Shown: positions 25,610-33,984 of the stretch, piece after piece
Layout: each line of letters begins with the position of its first letter
Numbering within the stretch: the stretch's first letter is position 1
Position numbers and translations under genes: made by a program
The notes under the pieces: model-generated
The model's input: only the letters and a program-made list of their open reading frames with translations
Databases searched by the model: none
Told to the model about the DNA's origin: nothing
DNA from: Sulfurovum sp.
GTDB lineage: Bacteria; Campylobacterota; Campylobacteria; Campylobacterales; Sulfurovaceae
Length of the DNA stretch: 61,834 nucleotides
Assembly: GCA_020721345.1 (NCBI GenBank)
Contig: DYMX01000003.1
Coordinates: 1-61,834 of the forward strand
Direction of reading: 5' to 3'

Positions 25610-26479
25610 ATGTTTGATTTTTTAAAAAAAGCACTAGGAAAAACAACTAAAACGATTGTTGATGTTGTTCCGGAAAAACAAAAAGAGATATCTAGGGATG
25701 CATTTGAAGAGTTGCTTTTAGAAGCCGATGTATCATATGGGTTGGTTGAGTCACTAGTTGATAAACTTCCGTCATCAGTCAATAGGGTTCAGGCATACAA
25801 TTCACTGATCTCGCTTTTTGGGTATAGTGTTGAGCGTAAAAATAGCGATTCTAAACCTTTTGTTGAAATGATTATAGGTGTAAATGGAGCAGGAAAGACA
25901 ACTACTATTGCTAAATTGGCAAAAATGTATCAAAAAAATGGTAAAAGCGTAATGCTTGGCGCCGGCGACACATTTAGAGCGGCGGCGATAGAGCAGCTCT
26001 CTTTATGGGCAGATAAACTTTCAATTCCGATAATATCCACTCAACAAGGGCATGATCCCTCAGCCGTTGTGTATGATACGATAGCTTCTGCGATTTCAAA
26101 AAATATAGACAATGTTATCATAGATACTGCAGGAAGGCTCCATACTCAAACGAATCTAGCAGGCGAACTTCAAAAAATGGTACGCATTGCAAATAAGGCA
26201 ATGGATGGCGCGCCCCATAGAAAAATATTGATACTCGACGGCACGCAGGGAAATTCATCTATAAATCAAGCAAAAGCATTTAATGAAATGATAGGCATAG
26301 ACGGGATTATCATAACAAAATTGGACGGTACTGCAAAAGGCGGTTCAGTGTTTAGTATAGCAAATGAGTTAAAATTGCCGATTTTCTATATCGGGACAGG
26401 TGAAAAACCTGACGATTTGATAGAGTTTAAAGCAAATGAGTTTGTTAATGCTATATTGGATGAAGTTTTTTTAAAATAA
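25610..26479 (+). CDS. ftsY: Signal recognition particle receptor FtsY
   Basis: 289 residues, a short form without the acidic A domain. It has a helical N domain and an SRP-type GTPase: G1 GVNGAGKT (90-97), the insertion box region DTFRAAAIEQL, G3 DTAGR, G4 TKLDGTAKGG and the closing GTGEKPDDL. It docks ribosome-SRP complexes at the inner membrane for co-translational insertion. Stand-alone start; the next gene begins 73 bp later with a strong ribosome site. Confidence 0.96.
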   Translation: MFDFLKKALGKTTKTIVDVVPEKQKEISRDAFEELLLEADVSYGLVESLVDKLPSSVNRVQAYNSLISLFGYSVERKNSDSKPFVEMIIGVNGAGKTTTIAKLAKMYQKNGKSVMLGAGDTFRAAAIEQLSLWADKLSIPIISTQQGHDPSAVVYDTIASAISKNIDNVIIDTAGRLHTQTNLAGELQKMVRIANKAMDGAPHRKILILDGTQGNSSINQAKAFNEMIGIDGIIITKLDGTAKGGSVFSIANELKLPIFYIGTGEKPDDLIEFKANEFVNAILDEVFLK

Positions 26480-26552
26480 TTTCCCAAAAAAATATTAATT
26501 TTTTAAAAAATATAGTAAAATATATCGTTTAAGTTATACAAAAGGAGTTTTG

Positions 26553-27683
26553 ATGGACTCGACAAATTTTATATCTTTTTATAAGCCGTATGTATCCAAT
26601 ACGAATATTGATTTATTAGAGTGTTTAAATCATGCAAAAGCAAAAGAGCTGGAAGTAAAATTTTCGGATATGTTCGATATAAAACATTCTCTTTCAACCA
26701 TGAGCGGCACTTCGGCTTTGCATTTAGCAATGTGCGCCATTGATCTAAAAAGAGGCGACAAGGTAATATGCAGCGTAAATGCTTATGTGGATGTACCCGA
26801 GGTTGTTAGACATTTTGATGCAGAGCCTATTTTTATAGATTGTGACACCCAAAGCTATATGATAGATCTCAAAAAATTAGAAGCTACGCTAAAAGAACAT
26901 AAAAATAAAAAACTTAGAGCAGTAATACTCAATCATATGGGTGTTGATGGATTTGATTTGGGCAAATTATACTCTTTGGCAAAAGAGTATGATGTCAAGA
27001 TCATTGAAGATGCAACCGATGCAATGGGTTCAAAGTATAACGGGAAATTTTTAGGTTCAACCGATGCTGATATAACAATATTTTCATTTGCTCCGCACGT
27101 GTATAAGGATTTTATTTCAGGCGGTATGTTTACTACAAATAACCAAGAGCTATTTGAAAGAGCAAAGCTTCTTAGAAATCATGGCATAGTAAAACAGTGC
27201 GATGAGAGCGAATGCGAAGTAAATTATCTCTACGATACGATAGATATAGGATGGAGATACGCAATGAATGACATCGTTGCCTCGGTGTGCCTTGATAGAT
27301 TGGAGACTAATGAAGCTCAAAAAACAAGAAGACATGAAATAGCTTCAAAATATGTTCAATCTCTAGGCAGCTTGAAGCAAGTTAGAATAATTACAAATAT
27401 AGCGCATGACAACATATTGTATTTTTTTGTTGAGATAGATAAAAACAGAGATCATTTCGCAAGAGAGCTAAAGCATGCAGGAATTGAAGTAGGACTTCAC
27501 TATATGCCGCTGCATCTTACAGATTATTATAGAAAAAAATATTCTCTTAGAGTGTTTGATTTTCCTGCAGCGCTTGGGATTTACCAAAAAACTCTTTGTT
27601 TACCGCTTTACGCCGGTATGGGGGATGATGAGGTATATAAAGTCATTGAAGCGGTAGAAAAAATTGCAACCTCGTATATTTAA
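26553..27683 (+). CDS. DegT/DnrJ/EryC1/StrS-family sugar aminotransferase
   Basis: 376 residues from the ATG at 26553, preferred over the overlapping TTG at 26550 because AAGGAG lies five bases upstream. Fold-type I PLP enzyme: MSGTSALHLA binds the cofactor phosphate, IIEDATDAMGS carries the PLP-ring aspartate, and K185 in FSFAPHVYKDF is the likely Schiff-base lysine. Such enzymes aminate keto-sugars for surface glycans. Its stop overlaps the lpxK start (TAATG), suggesting a role in lipid A or lipopolysaccharide sugars. No matching dehydrogenase of the GnnA type is in view, so the substrate is open. Confidence 0.85.
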   Translation: MDSTNFISFYKPYVSNTNIDLLECLNHAKAKELEVKFSDMFDIKHSLSTMSGTSALHLAMCAIDLKRGDKVICSVNAYVDVPEVVRHFDAEPIFIDCDTQSYMIDLKKLEATLKEHKNKKLRAVILNHMGVDGFDLGKLYSLAKEYDVKIIEDATDAMGSKYNGKFLGSTDADITIFSFAPHVYKDFISGGMFTTNNQELFERAKLLRNHGIVKQCDESECEVNYLYDTIDIGWRYAMNDIVASVCLDRLETNEAQKTRRHEIASKYVQSLGSLKQVRIITNIAHDNILYFFVEIDKNRDHFARELKHAGIEVGLHYMPLHLTDYYRKKYSLRVFDFPAALGIYQKTLCLPLYAGMGDDEVYKVIEAVEKIATSYI

Positions 27684-28597
27684 TGATGTCAAGGTTTTTT
27701 GAAGCGATTTGGTTTGATACGAAATGGTATCACTATTTTTTAATAGTTTTATTTTTGCCATTGTCGTTTTTGTGGACTATTTTTATGGTTATTCGGAGAT
27801 TTTTGTCGATCAGGGAAAATTTTGAAATACCTATAGTCAGTATAGGAAACTTGCAAGTCGGAGGAACGGGAAAAACGCCTTTTATCATAGAGCTTGCATC
27901 AAAATATGAAAGATCGTATATAATCAGCAGAGGCTACGGCAGGCAAAGCAAAGGGCTAGTTCAAGTCAGCAAGAACGGCAAAATGCTTGTAGATGTTCAG
28001 ACTTGCGGTGATGAAGCCTTTTTGATAGCGCAATCAATAAAAAATAGTAATGTTATAGTAAGCGAGAATAGACAAGAGGCTATAGAGTTTGCTAAAGCTA
28101 ATGGCGCAAAAGTGATTTTTTTAGATGATGGTTTTAATCAGGTAAATATAGAAAAGTTTGAAATAATCCTAAGTCCAAATAAGATAACAAACTATTTGCC
28201 GATTCCAAGCGGACCGTTTAGGGAATTGATCTTTTATGAAAAAAAAGCTGATATTGCCGCAAGAGAAAATATTGATTTTAAAAGAGTCGTAACTTTTGAA
28301 GACCTTACGCCTTCCATGGTGTTGGTAACCGCCATAGCAAATCCTGCAAGGCTAGATAGATTTTTACCTGCCGGAGCTATAAAAAAATACTATTTTGACG
28401 ATCATTCATATTTTAAAGAAGAAGAACTTAAGCAATTGCTTACACGAAACGGCGCTACAAGTTTGCTTGTTACCCAAAAAGATGCAGTCAAGATGGATGG
28501 TTTTAAGTTGCCGATCTCTAAAATGCGGCTAAAATTAGAAATAAAACAAAGCATTGTAGACAAAGTAGATAAATATATAAAAGGATATGAGAAATGA
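27683..28597 (+). CDS. lpxK: Tetraacyldisaccharide 4'-kinase LpxK
   Basis: 304 residues. LpxK phosphorylates the 4' position of the lipid A disaccharide at the inner membrane. An N-terminal membrane helix (about 18-36) precedes the P-loop SIGNLQVGGTGKTPF (about 53-67), with family features SRGYGRQSKG, GDEAFLIA, FLDDGFNQ and TQKDAVKM. Overlaps the aminotransferase upstream and argB downstream (ATGA), so it is the middle gene of a tight unit. Confidence 0.94.
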   Translation: MMSRFFEAIWFDTKWYHYFLIVLFLPLSFLWTIFMVIRRFLSIRENFEIPIVSIGNLQVGGTGKTPFIIELASKYERSYIISRGYGRQSKGLVQVSKNGKMLVDVQTCGDEAFLIAQSIKNSNVIVSENRQEAIEFAKANGAKVIFLDDGFNQVNIEKFEIILSPNKITNYLPIPSGPFRELIFYEKKADIAARENIDFKRVVTFEDLTPSMVLVTAIANPARLDRFLPAGAIKKYYFDDHSYFKEEELKQLLTRNGATSLLVTQKDAVKMDGFKLPISKMRLKLEIKQSIVDKVDKYIKGYEK

Positions 28598-29445
28598 AAC
28601 AAAATATTGAAGTTGTAAAAACTCTTCTAGACGCATTGCCTTATATAAAAAAATTTCAAAATCAAAAAATAGTCATTAAATATGGAGGCGCTGCACAAAC
28701 AAGTGATGAGCTAAAAATGCAATTTGCTCAAGATGTAGTGCTATTGCATTATGTTGGACTTAAGCCTATTATAGTGCACGGAGGCGGAAAAACTATTACG
28801 GATCTGCTTTCTCAGCTTGGTCTCGGCACTGAATTTATCGACGGTCAAAGAGTAACAACAAAAGATGTTATGAGGGTTGTAGAGATGGTTCTAAGCGGAG
28901 AGATCAACAAAGAGATAGTTTCATTGCTAAACACTCAAGGCGCTAAAGCTATAGGAATTTCCGGAAAAGACGGTCATTTTTTAGATGCGCGTCCAAAAGA
29001 CTTTGAAAAATTTGGCTATACAGGCATAATTGAACATGTAAATACTGAACTTGTCGACGACATTATAGATGACGGATTTGTGCCGGTAATTGCTCCGATT
29101 GCCGGAAGCAGCAGCGTAGGGCATCCGGGGTTTAATATAAACGCGGACCTTGCAGCAAGTAAAATAGCAGTTGCGCTAAAAGCAAACAAAGTGCTTTTCC
29201 TGACAGATACAGCTGGTGTTTTGGATAAAGACGGACAACTTTTAACGGGGCTTACGGTGGAAAAGACAAAAGAGTTAAAAGCTGACGGAACAATTTACGG
29301 CGGTATGGTGCCAAAAGTTGACGCATGTATAGAAGCACTAAATGGCGGAGTAAGCAGGGCTCATATCATTGATGGAAGAGTGGAGCATTCATTACTCTTG
29401 GAGATTCTAACAAGCAGCGGCGTAGGGACTTATATAGAGTTATAG
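28594..29445 (+). CDS. argB: Acetylglutamate kinase
   Basis: 283 residues. ArgB phosphorylates N-acetylglutamate, the second arginine step. Motifs: VIKYGGAA at the ATP site, IIVHGGGKTI for substrate, NADLAASKIA, and GVLDKDGQLL with GGMVPKVDACI near the end. The C-terminal TSSGVGTYIEL is normal. An N-terminal helix as in arginine-inhibited forms is short but present. It overlaps lpxK by ATGA, and is the last gene before the repeat-containing thrC leader. Confidence 0.95.
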   Translation: MKQNIEVVKTLLDALPYIKKFQNQKIVIKYGGAAQTSDELKMQFAQDVVLLHYVGLKPIIVHGGGKTITDLLSQLGLGTEFIDGQRVTTKDVMRVVEMVLSGEINKEIVSLLNTQGAKAIGISGKDGHFLDARPKDFEKFGYTGIIEHVNTELVDDIIDDGFVPVIAPIAGSSSVGHPGFNINADLAASKIAVALKANKVLFLTDTAGVLDKDGQLLTGLTVEKTKELKADGTIYGGMVPKVDACIEALNGGVSRAHIIDGRVEHSLLLEILTSSGVGTYIEL

Positions 29446-29478
29446 TTATTTGAAATCACTAAATCAAGCAAAAAATGG

Positions 29479-29484
29479 TATAAT
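29479..29484 (+). promoter_or_regulatory. Extended -10 promoter upstream of thrC
   Basis: TGGTATAAT. Transcription would start near 29491, so the repeat at 29511-29588 would be part of a ~120-nt thrC leader. A second TGGTATAAA lies at the repeat's right edge (29584-29593). Confidence 0.5.
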
Positions 29485-29510
29485 TTAATATTCTAATATA
29501 TAGGATAAAA

Positions 29511-29588
29511 GAGCGACTAGTCGCGTGAGCTGTCTGCTGAAGACCTAATTTTAGGCTTTGCCTAAAATTTGAGAATGTATCAGATGGT
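29511..29588 (+). repeat. Dispersed covarying-hairpin repeat, copy 3
   Basis: Same layout as copy 2: perfect palindrome GCGACTAGTCGC, spacer, hairpin TTTTAGGC-TTT-GCCTAAAA, right end ATCAGATGGT. Two stem positions differ from copy 2 and both are compensated on the other arm. It sits between argB and thrC, 23 bp before the thrC start. Confidence 0.8.
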
Positions 29589-29610
29589 ATAAAAGATTAA
29601 AAGGTCAATA

Positions 29611-31077
29611 ATGCAGTTTGTAGAAACTAGAGGCAATGACGGTAAAAAGCCGTTAACTGTTACATTTTCGGAGGCTATCCTCTCTCCGAGCGGTAGCTTC
29701 GGAGGACTATATGTGCCCAGCGAACTCCCAAAGATTGATAGCGATTTTTTAACAAAACACAAAAATAGTTCTTATAAAGAGTTGGCATTTGATTTTCTCA
29801 AAATATGCGAAATAGACATAGACGATGAAACCCTAAAGCAAGCGCTTGACAGATATGATCTATATGATGATGCTTCAAACCCTGTTCCGCTTAGTAAGAT
29901 AGAAAATAATTGTTTTGTTAGCGAGCTGTATCACGGACCGACTCGCGCATTTAAAGATATGGCATTGCAGCCTTTCGGGTACATTCTGGGTTCATTGGCC
30001 GCAAAAAGAGATCAAAACTATTTAATTATGGCAGCAACAAGCGGAGATACCGGACCGGCAACTTTGGAAACATTTAAAAACCAATCAAACGTACAGGTTG
30101 TCTGTTTGTATCCCAATGGGGGAACAAGTGATGTTCAAAGACTTCAAATGGTAACGGAGGATGCAAAAAATCTGCATGTATTTGGAGTGATCGGAGACTT
30201 TGACGATACGCAAAACGCGCTTAAAAATCTTCTTGCGTCAGACGAGTTCAATAACGCATTAAGAGATAAAAATATAGAATTAAGTGCGGCTAATTCCGTA
30301 AATTTCGGAAGAATAATCTTTCAAATAATATATCATATATATAGCTATATCGAACTTGTTAAAAGTGGAGAAATAAAACTTGGGGAACAAATATACATAG
30401 TTGTTCCTAGTGGAAATTTCGGTAATGCTTTGGGTGGATATTATGCCAAAAAAATGGGTTTGCCTATAGAAAAAATATTGATAACATCAAATAGGAACAA
30501 TATATTAACCGATTGGATAAAAGAAGGAGCGTATGATCTTACTACTAGACATCTGATCCAAACCATATCACCTGCAATGGATATATTGAAAAGTTCCAAT
30601 GTCGAGAGAATACTGTACGATAAATTTGGCGATAAAAGAACAAAAGAACTTATGGACGAACTTGCAAGCAGCGGGAAATATCATTTGAGCGAAGATGAGA
30701 TAAATGAAATAAGAAAAGATTTTGATGCTTCGTACTCAACCGATGAAGAGTGTTTGGATGTTATAGGTGAGTATGCCAAGAAAGATTATATCATGGATCC
30801 GCATACAGCAACTTGTATTAGAGCTTATAGAACACTAAGAGAACATAATTTGCCAACAGTGATATATTCAACAGCTGAATGGACAAAATTTAGTCCTACT
30901 GTTGCCAAAGCGCTCGGTATGGATGCAAAAGCAGATTTAAAAGCACTTGAAATGGTTAGTAAAAAAACTAACTTGAAAATACCCGATATGGTTATAGGAT
31001 TGTTTAAAAAGCCTATAGTACATGATAAAGTAATAGATAAAAATAGTATAAAGGATAACATTCTTACTATTTTATAA
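29611..31077 (+). CDS. thrC: Threonine synthase
   Basis: 488 residues, the long class of PLP-dependent threonine synthase converting O-phosphohomoserine to threonine. The cofactor lysine K115 is in YHGPTRAFKDMALQ; the phosphate-binding loop AATSGDTGPAT and PSGNFGNALGGY follow. N-terminal FVETRGNDGK and FSEAILSPSGSFGGLYVP are typical. The ATG has an AAAAGG ribosome site. The predicted leader contains repeat copy 3. Followed after 17 bp by the LysM-3D gene. Confidence 0.96.
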   Translation: MQFVETRGNDGKKPLTVTFSEAILSPSGSFGGLYVPSELPKIDSDFLTKHKNSSYKELAFDFLKICEIDIDDETLKQALDRYDLYDDASNPVPLSKIENNCFVSELYHGPTRAFKDMALQPFGYILGSLAAKRDQNYLIMAATSGDTGPATLETFKNQSNVQVVCLYPNGGTSDVQRLQMVTEDAKNLHVFGVIGDFDDTQNALKNLLASDEFNNALRDKNIELSAANSVNFGRIIFQIIYHIYSYIELVKSGEIKLGEQIYIVVPSGNFGNALGGYYAKKMGLPIEKILITSNRNNILTDWIKEGAYDLTTRHLIQTISPAMDILKSSNVERILYDKFGDKRTKELMDELASSGKYHLSEDEINEIRKDFDASYSTDEECLDVIGEYAKKDYIMDPHTATCIRAYRTLREHNLPTVIYSTAEWTKFSPTVAKALGMDAKADLKALEMVSKKTNLKIPDMVIGLFKKPIVHDKVIDKNSIKDNILTIL

Positions 31078-31094
31078 TTCTTTAAAGGAGTATC

Positions 31095-31952
31095 ATGAGA
31101 AAGATTTTGTTTTTTATGATCTCGGTTTTTTTGCTTTTTTTAGGTGTTGCTCAGTGCGTTCAGGATAGTAATGGTTCGGCTATGAAAAACATAACTGAGG
31201 GTTTATCTGAAGTTAACAATACCTATAAAAAAACAAAATCAACTCGTAAAACTACTCCAAAAGCAAAAAAAAATATTCAAAATAATAACGATATAAATCC
31301 AGCAAAAAAAATATTTTTAGTTACCCAAACAAACAAAAATCAAATCAATAAAAACCAATTGGACTACATCACCATAAAAGAAAATATCAAATTTCCTGTC
31401 AGTTTCCAGAGTACATACAAGGTTAAAAAGGGTGATACATTGGGCGGAATCGCTAAAAAATTCGGTGTAGCGCAAGGTGAGATACAAAGATTGAATCGTG
31501 AGGTTGATTTTGATGTATTATCTGTAGGCAAAGAGATTGTTATGCCAATATCTCAAAATAAAATAGATGAAATTGAAAACCAAAAAGCAACAATTGTCAA
31601 AAAACAAATAGAGTTAGAACAAAAAATTATTTCTATGCCTGAAGGTAACCAGCTTAGGGTTATTGCGTCTGCTTATACATCGCATGCAAGCCAAACGGAT
31701 GGAAGTCCTTTTATTGGGGCATGGGGGCATAGATTTTCTCCAGGTATGCACATAGTGGCAGTGTCTAATGATTTGATAAGAGAATATGGCTTAACAAATG
31801 GAAGTAAGATAAGAATAGGCGGACTTGACGGGTATTATACCGTTAGAGATAAGATGAACAAAAGATATAGAAAACATATAGATATCTATATGGGGCTTGA
31901 TAGGATCAAAGCTCTTAGATGGGGGAGGCGAAGTGTTGTGATATATTGGTAG
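31095..31952 (+). CDS. Exported LysM and 3D-domain cell wall protein
   Basis: 285 residues. A signal segment (about 1-20) leads into a Lys/Asn-rich linker (40-100), a LysM peptidoglycan-binding domain (about 107-152, YKVKKGDTLGGIAKKFGV), a short coiled coil (160-180) and a C-terminal 3D domain (about 188-285). Aspartates D202, D252 and D263 give the domain its name; HIDIYM is the hallmark. The 3D fold is the double-psi barrel shared with MltA lytic transglycosylases and Rpf/Sps proteins, so glycan-strand cleavage is possible. Cys21 might be lipidated but the lipobox is poor. Strong AAAGGAG ribosome site. Confidence 0.85.
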   Translation: MRKILFFMISVFLLFLGVAQCVQDSNGSAMKNITEGLSEVNNTYKKTKSTRKTTPKAKKNIQNNNDINPAKKIFLVTQTNKNQINKNQLDYITIKENIKFPVSFQSTYKVKKGDTLGGIAKKFGVAQGEIQRLNREVDFDVLSVGKEIVMPISQNKIDEIENQKATIVKKQIELEQKIISMPEGNQLRVIASAYTSHASQTDGSPFIGAWGHRFSPGMHIVAVSNDLIREYGLTNGSKIRIGGLDGYYTVRDKMNKRYRKHIDIYMGLDRIKALRWGRRSVVIYW

Positions 31953-31953
31953 T

Positions 31954-33900
31954 TCAACTATTTAGAGACTCATAAAGTTCCCAAAGTTCTAGGTACTTCT
32001 CGCTTTTTTCATCATATAAATTTTGCGTAATTTCCAATACATCCGTAAGCTCTTTTAGTCCTTTTTGGCCATAGCAGTCAGGGTTGCCTAAGCATTTTCT
32101 AACTTCATCAAGTTTTGCTTCAAGCTCTTCAAGCTCTTTTGGCAAGGAGTCAAAATCCCTTTGTTTCTTATAGCTTAGTTTGTTTTTTGTTTTGATTTTA
32201 ATTTCATTTTTTTGTACTTTGTCATCCGGCTTTGCTATCTCTTTATCAAGAGAATCAAGCTCTTTTATCTCTTTCTCGATAGCAAGATATTCGCTGTAAG
32301 ATTGGTATGATTCCTCTATACTGCCGTCTCCTTTTAGCATCAAAAGTTTTGAAGCAACTTTATCGACAAAATATCTATCATGGGAAACCACAAGCAAGGC
32401 GCCGCTAAAATTGATAAGCCGGTCTTCTAGGATGGTAATGGTTTGGATATCAAGATCATTTGTAGGCTCATCCAAAATAAGACAATCAACCTTCTTGGCT
32501 AACAATAGCGCAAGAGCTACTCTATTTTTCTCTCCGCCGCTAAGCATTCCTATTTTTTGAGTTAAATACTCTTTTGGAAAAAGAAAGCTTTTTAAATATC
32601 CGTATACATGCATATTGTGACCGTTTACTTCGATCGTATCGCCTCCATTTGGACAAAATGTTTCTATAAGAGTATGCTCATCGTTTAACATATCTCTGTG
32701 TTGGTCAAAGTAACCTATAGTGAAATCACCTCTGTCTATACTTCCGCTGTCCACCTCAAGTTTTCCCAATATCAGCTTTATAAGCGTGGATTTTCCAGCT
32801 CCGTTTGGTCCAACGATCGCTATCTTATCACGCTGAAGTATTCTGTAGCTAAAATTCTCAATAAGTTTTCTATTTGGAAGAGAGTATGAAATATTATGGA
32901 GTTCAAACAGCATTTTTTTTCTCGATACGCTATCTTCTCTGTTGAAGTGCTTTTTTTCCCGTTCTAGCTCGAGAGTGATCTTTCTTATGAGTGACGGGTT
33001 TGACTTGGCTTTATCTCTAAGTTCAAAAACTTTCTGTTTTCTTCCTTGATTTCTTTTTTCTCTTGCTCTTACGCTTTTTCCAAGCCACTCTTCTTCTTGC
33101 TTTAAGAGTTTTAGTAGATTTTCATGACCTTTTTGAAGTGATTTTAGTCTCTGCTCTTTTAAGTGTAAAAAATTTTGATAGCCACCATTGTAGCTGACTA
33201 GCTTATGATTTTCTATCTCGATAACCCTTGTGGCGATATTGTCTATAAAATATCTGTCATGTGATATAAAAAGAAGCGTAAATTTTTCTTTTAATAACAT
33301 CTCCTCCAAAAATTCAACCATATATACATCAAGATGATTAGTGGGCTCGTCTAGAAGCAGTATATCAGGTTTTTTTAGTATCAATCCGGCTAAAGCTACC
33401 CTTCTTTGTTCTCCGCCTGAAAGCGAATAGACGAGTCTATTTTCATACTCTTTTAGATGAAACTCTCTCAAAACTCTTTCTATTTTATCATCCAAACTCC
33501 AAGCGTTATGATGATCTAAAAAATTTGCAAGGCGTGAATGTTTTTCAAGCAGTTCTTTGTTATTAAAGTCATCTGCCAATTTTAAACTGATCTCATCATA
33601 CTCTTTTTTTGCATTATAGAGTTCGGTGAGTTCAAGCTCTATGGCTTCTTTTGTTGTAACATTTGATTTGAATTTTGGGTTTTGGGAAAGTATCTCTATT
33701 TGGATATTTCCATTTATGACCTTTTTACCGTCATTTGGCTCTTCTTCGGATGATATGATTTTCATTAGTGTAGATTTACCACACCCATTTTGTCCTACTA
33801 TAGCAACTCTTTCACCCTCATTTAGATGAAAATCTACATCATCAAGCAAGATTTTGAGATCATACTGTTTTTTAATTCCAAACAAATCGACTAAAGCCAA
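31954..33900 (-). CDS. ABC-F family ATPase (Uup-like)
   Basis: About 648 residues with two ABC ATPase cassettes and no membrane domain. Cassette 1 has GQNGCGKST, LSGGEQRR and LLLDEPTNHLD. Cassette 2 has GPNGAGKST, LSGGEKNR and LILDEPTNDLD. A charged linker separates them and a C-terminal coiled coil closes the protein, as in Uup/Rup proteins that act on ribosomes or branched DNA. I chose TTG at 33900: AGGAG lies seven bases before it, while the in-frame ATG at 33924 lies inside the -10 box. It abuts the LysM-3D gene tail to tail (one base). Confidence 0.9.
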   Translation of the reverse strand: MALVDLFGIKKQYDLKILLDDVDFHLNEGERVAIVGQNGCGKSTLMKIISSEEEPNDGKKVINGNIQIEILSQNPKFKSNVTTKEAIELELTELYNAKKEYDEISLKLADDFNNKELLEKHSRLANFLDHHNAWSLDDKIERVLREFHLKEYENRLVYSLSGGEQRRVALAGLILKKPDILLLDEPTNHLDVYMVEFLEEMLLKEKFTLLFISHDRYFIDNIATRVIEIENHKLVSYNGGYQNFLHLKEQRLKSLQKGHENLLKLLKQEEEWLGKSVRAREKRNQGRKQKVFELRDKAKSNPSLIRKITLELEREKKHFNREDSVSRKKMLFELHNISYSLPNRKLIENFSYRILQRDKIAIVGPNGAGKSTLIKLILGKLEVDSGSIDRGDFTIGYFDQHRDMLNDEHTLIETFCPNGGDTIEVNGHNMHVYGYLKSFLFPKEYLTQKIGMLSGGEKNRVALALLLAKKVDCLILDEPTNDLDIQTITILEDRLINFSGALLVVSHDRYFVDKVASKLLMLKGDGSIEESYQSYSEYLAIEKEIKELDSLDKEIAKPDDKVQKNEIKIKTKNKLSYKKQRDFDSLPKELEELEAKLDEVRKCLGNPDCYGQKGLKELTDVLEITQNLYDEKSEKYLELWELYESLNS

Positions 33901-33922
33901 AAAATCTCCTAATTTTTTTCGC

Positions 33923-33928
33923 ATTATA
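33923..33928 (-). promoter_or_regulatory. -10 box of the ABC-F gene; decides its start
   Basis: TGTATAATG on the minus strand contains TATAAT. Transcription would begin near 33916, downstream of the possible ATG at 33924, leaving TTG at 33900 as the first usable start. Confidence 0.55.
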
Positions 33929-33984
33929 CACAAAAGAGACTTTTAAGCCAAACTCGGTATATTTCAAATAAAAAAGGCTATTTA

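Noticed and set aside
29446-29610. Threonine attenuator (leader peptide) before thrC
   Set aside because: No short reading frame rich in threonine codons; the region is filled by the dispersed repeat.
33901-33933. ATG at 33924 as the start of the ABC-F gene
   Set aside because: It lies within the TATAAT box and has no ribosome site, whereas TTG at 33900 has AGGAG at good spacing.
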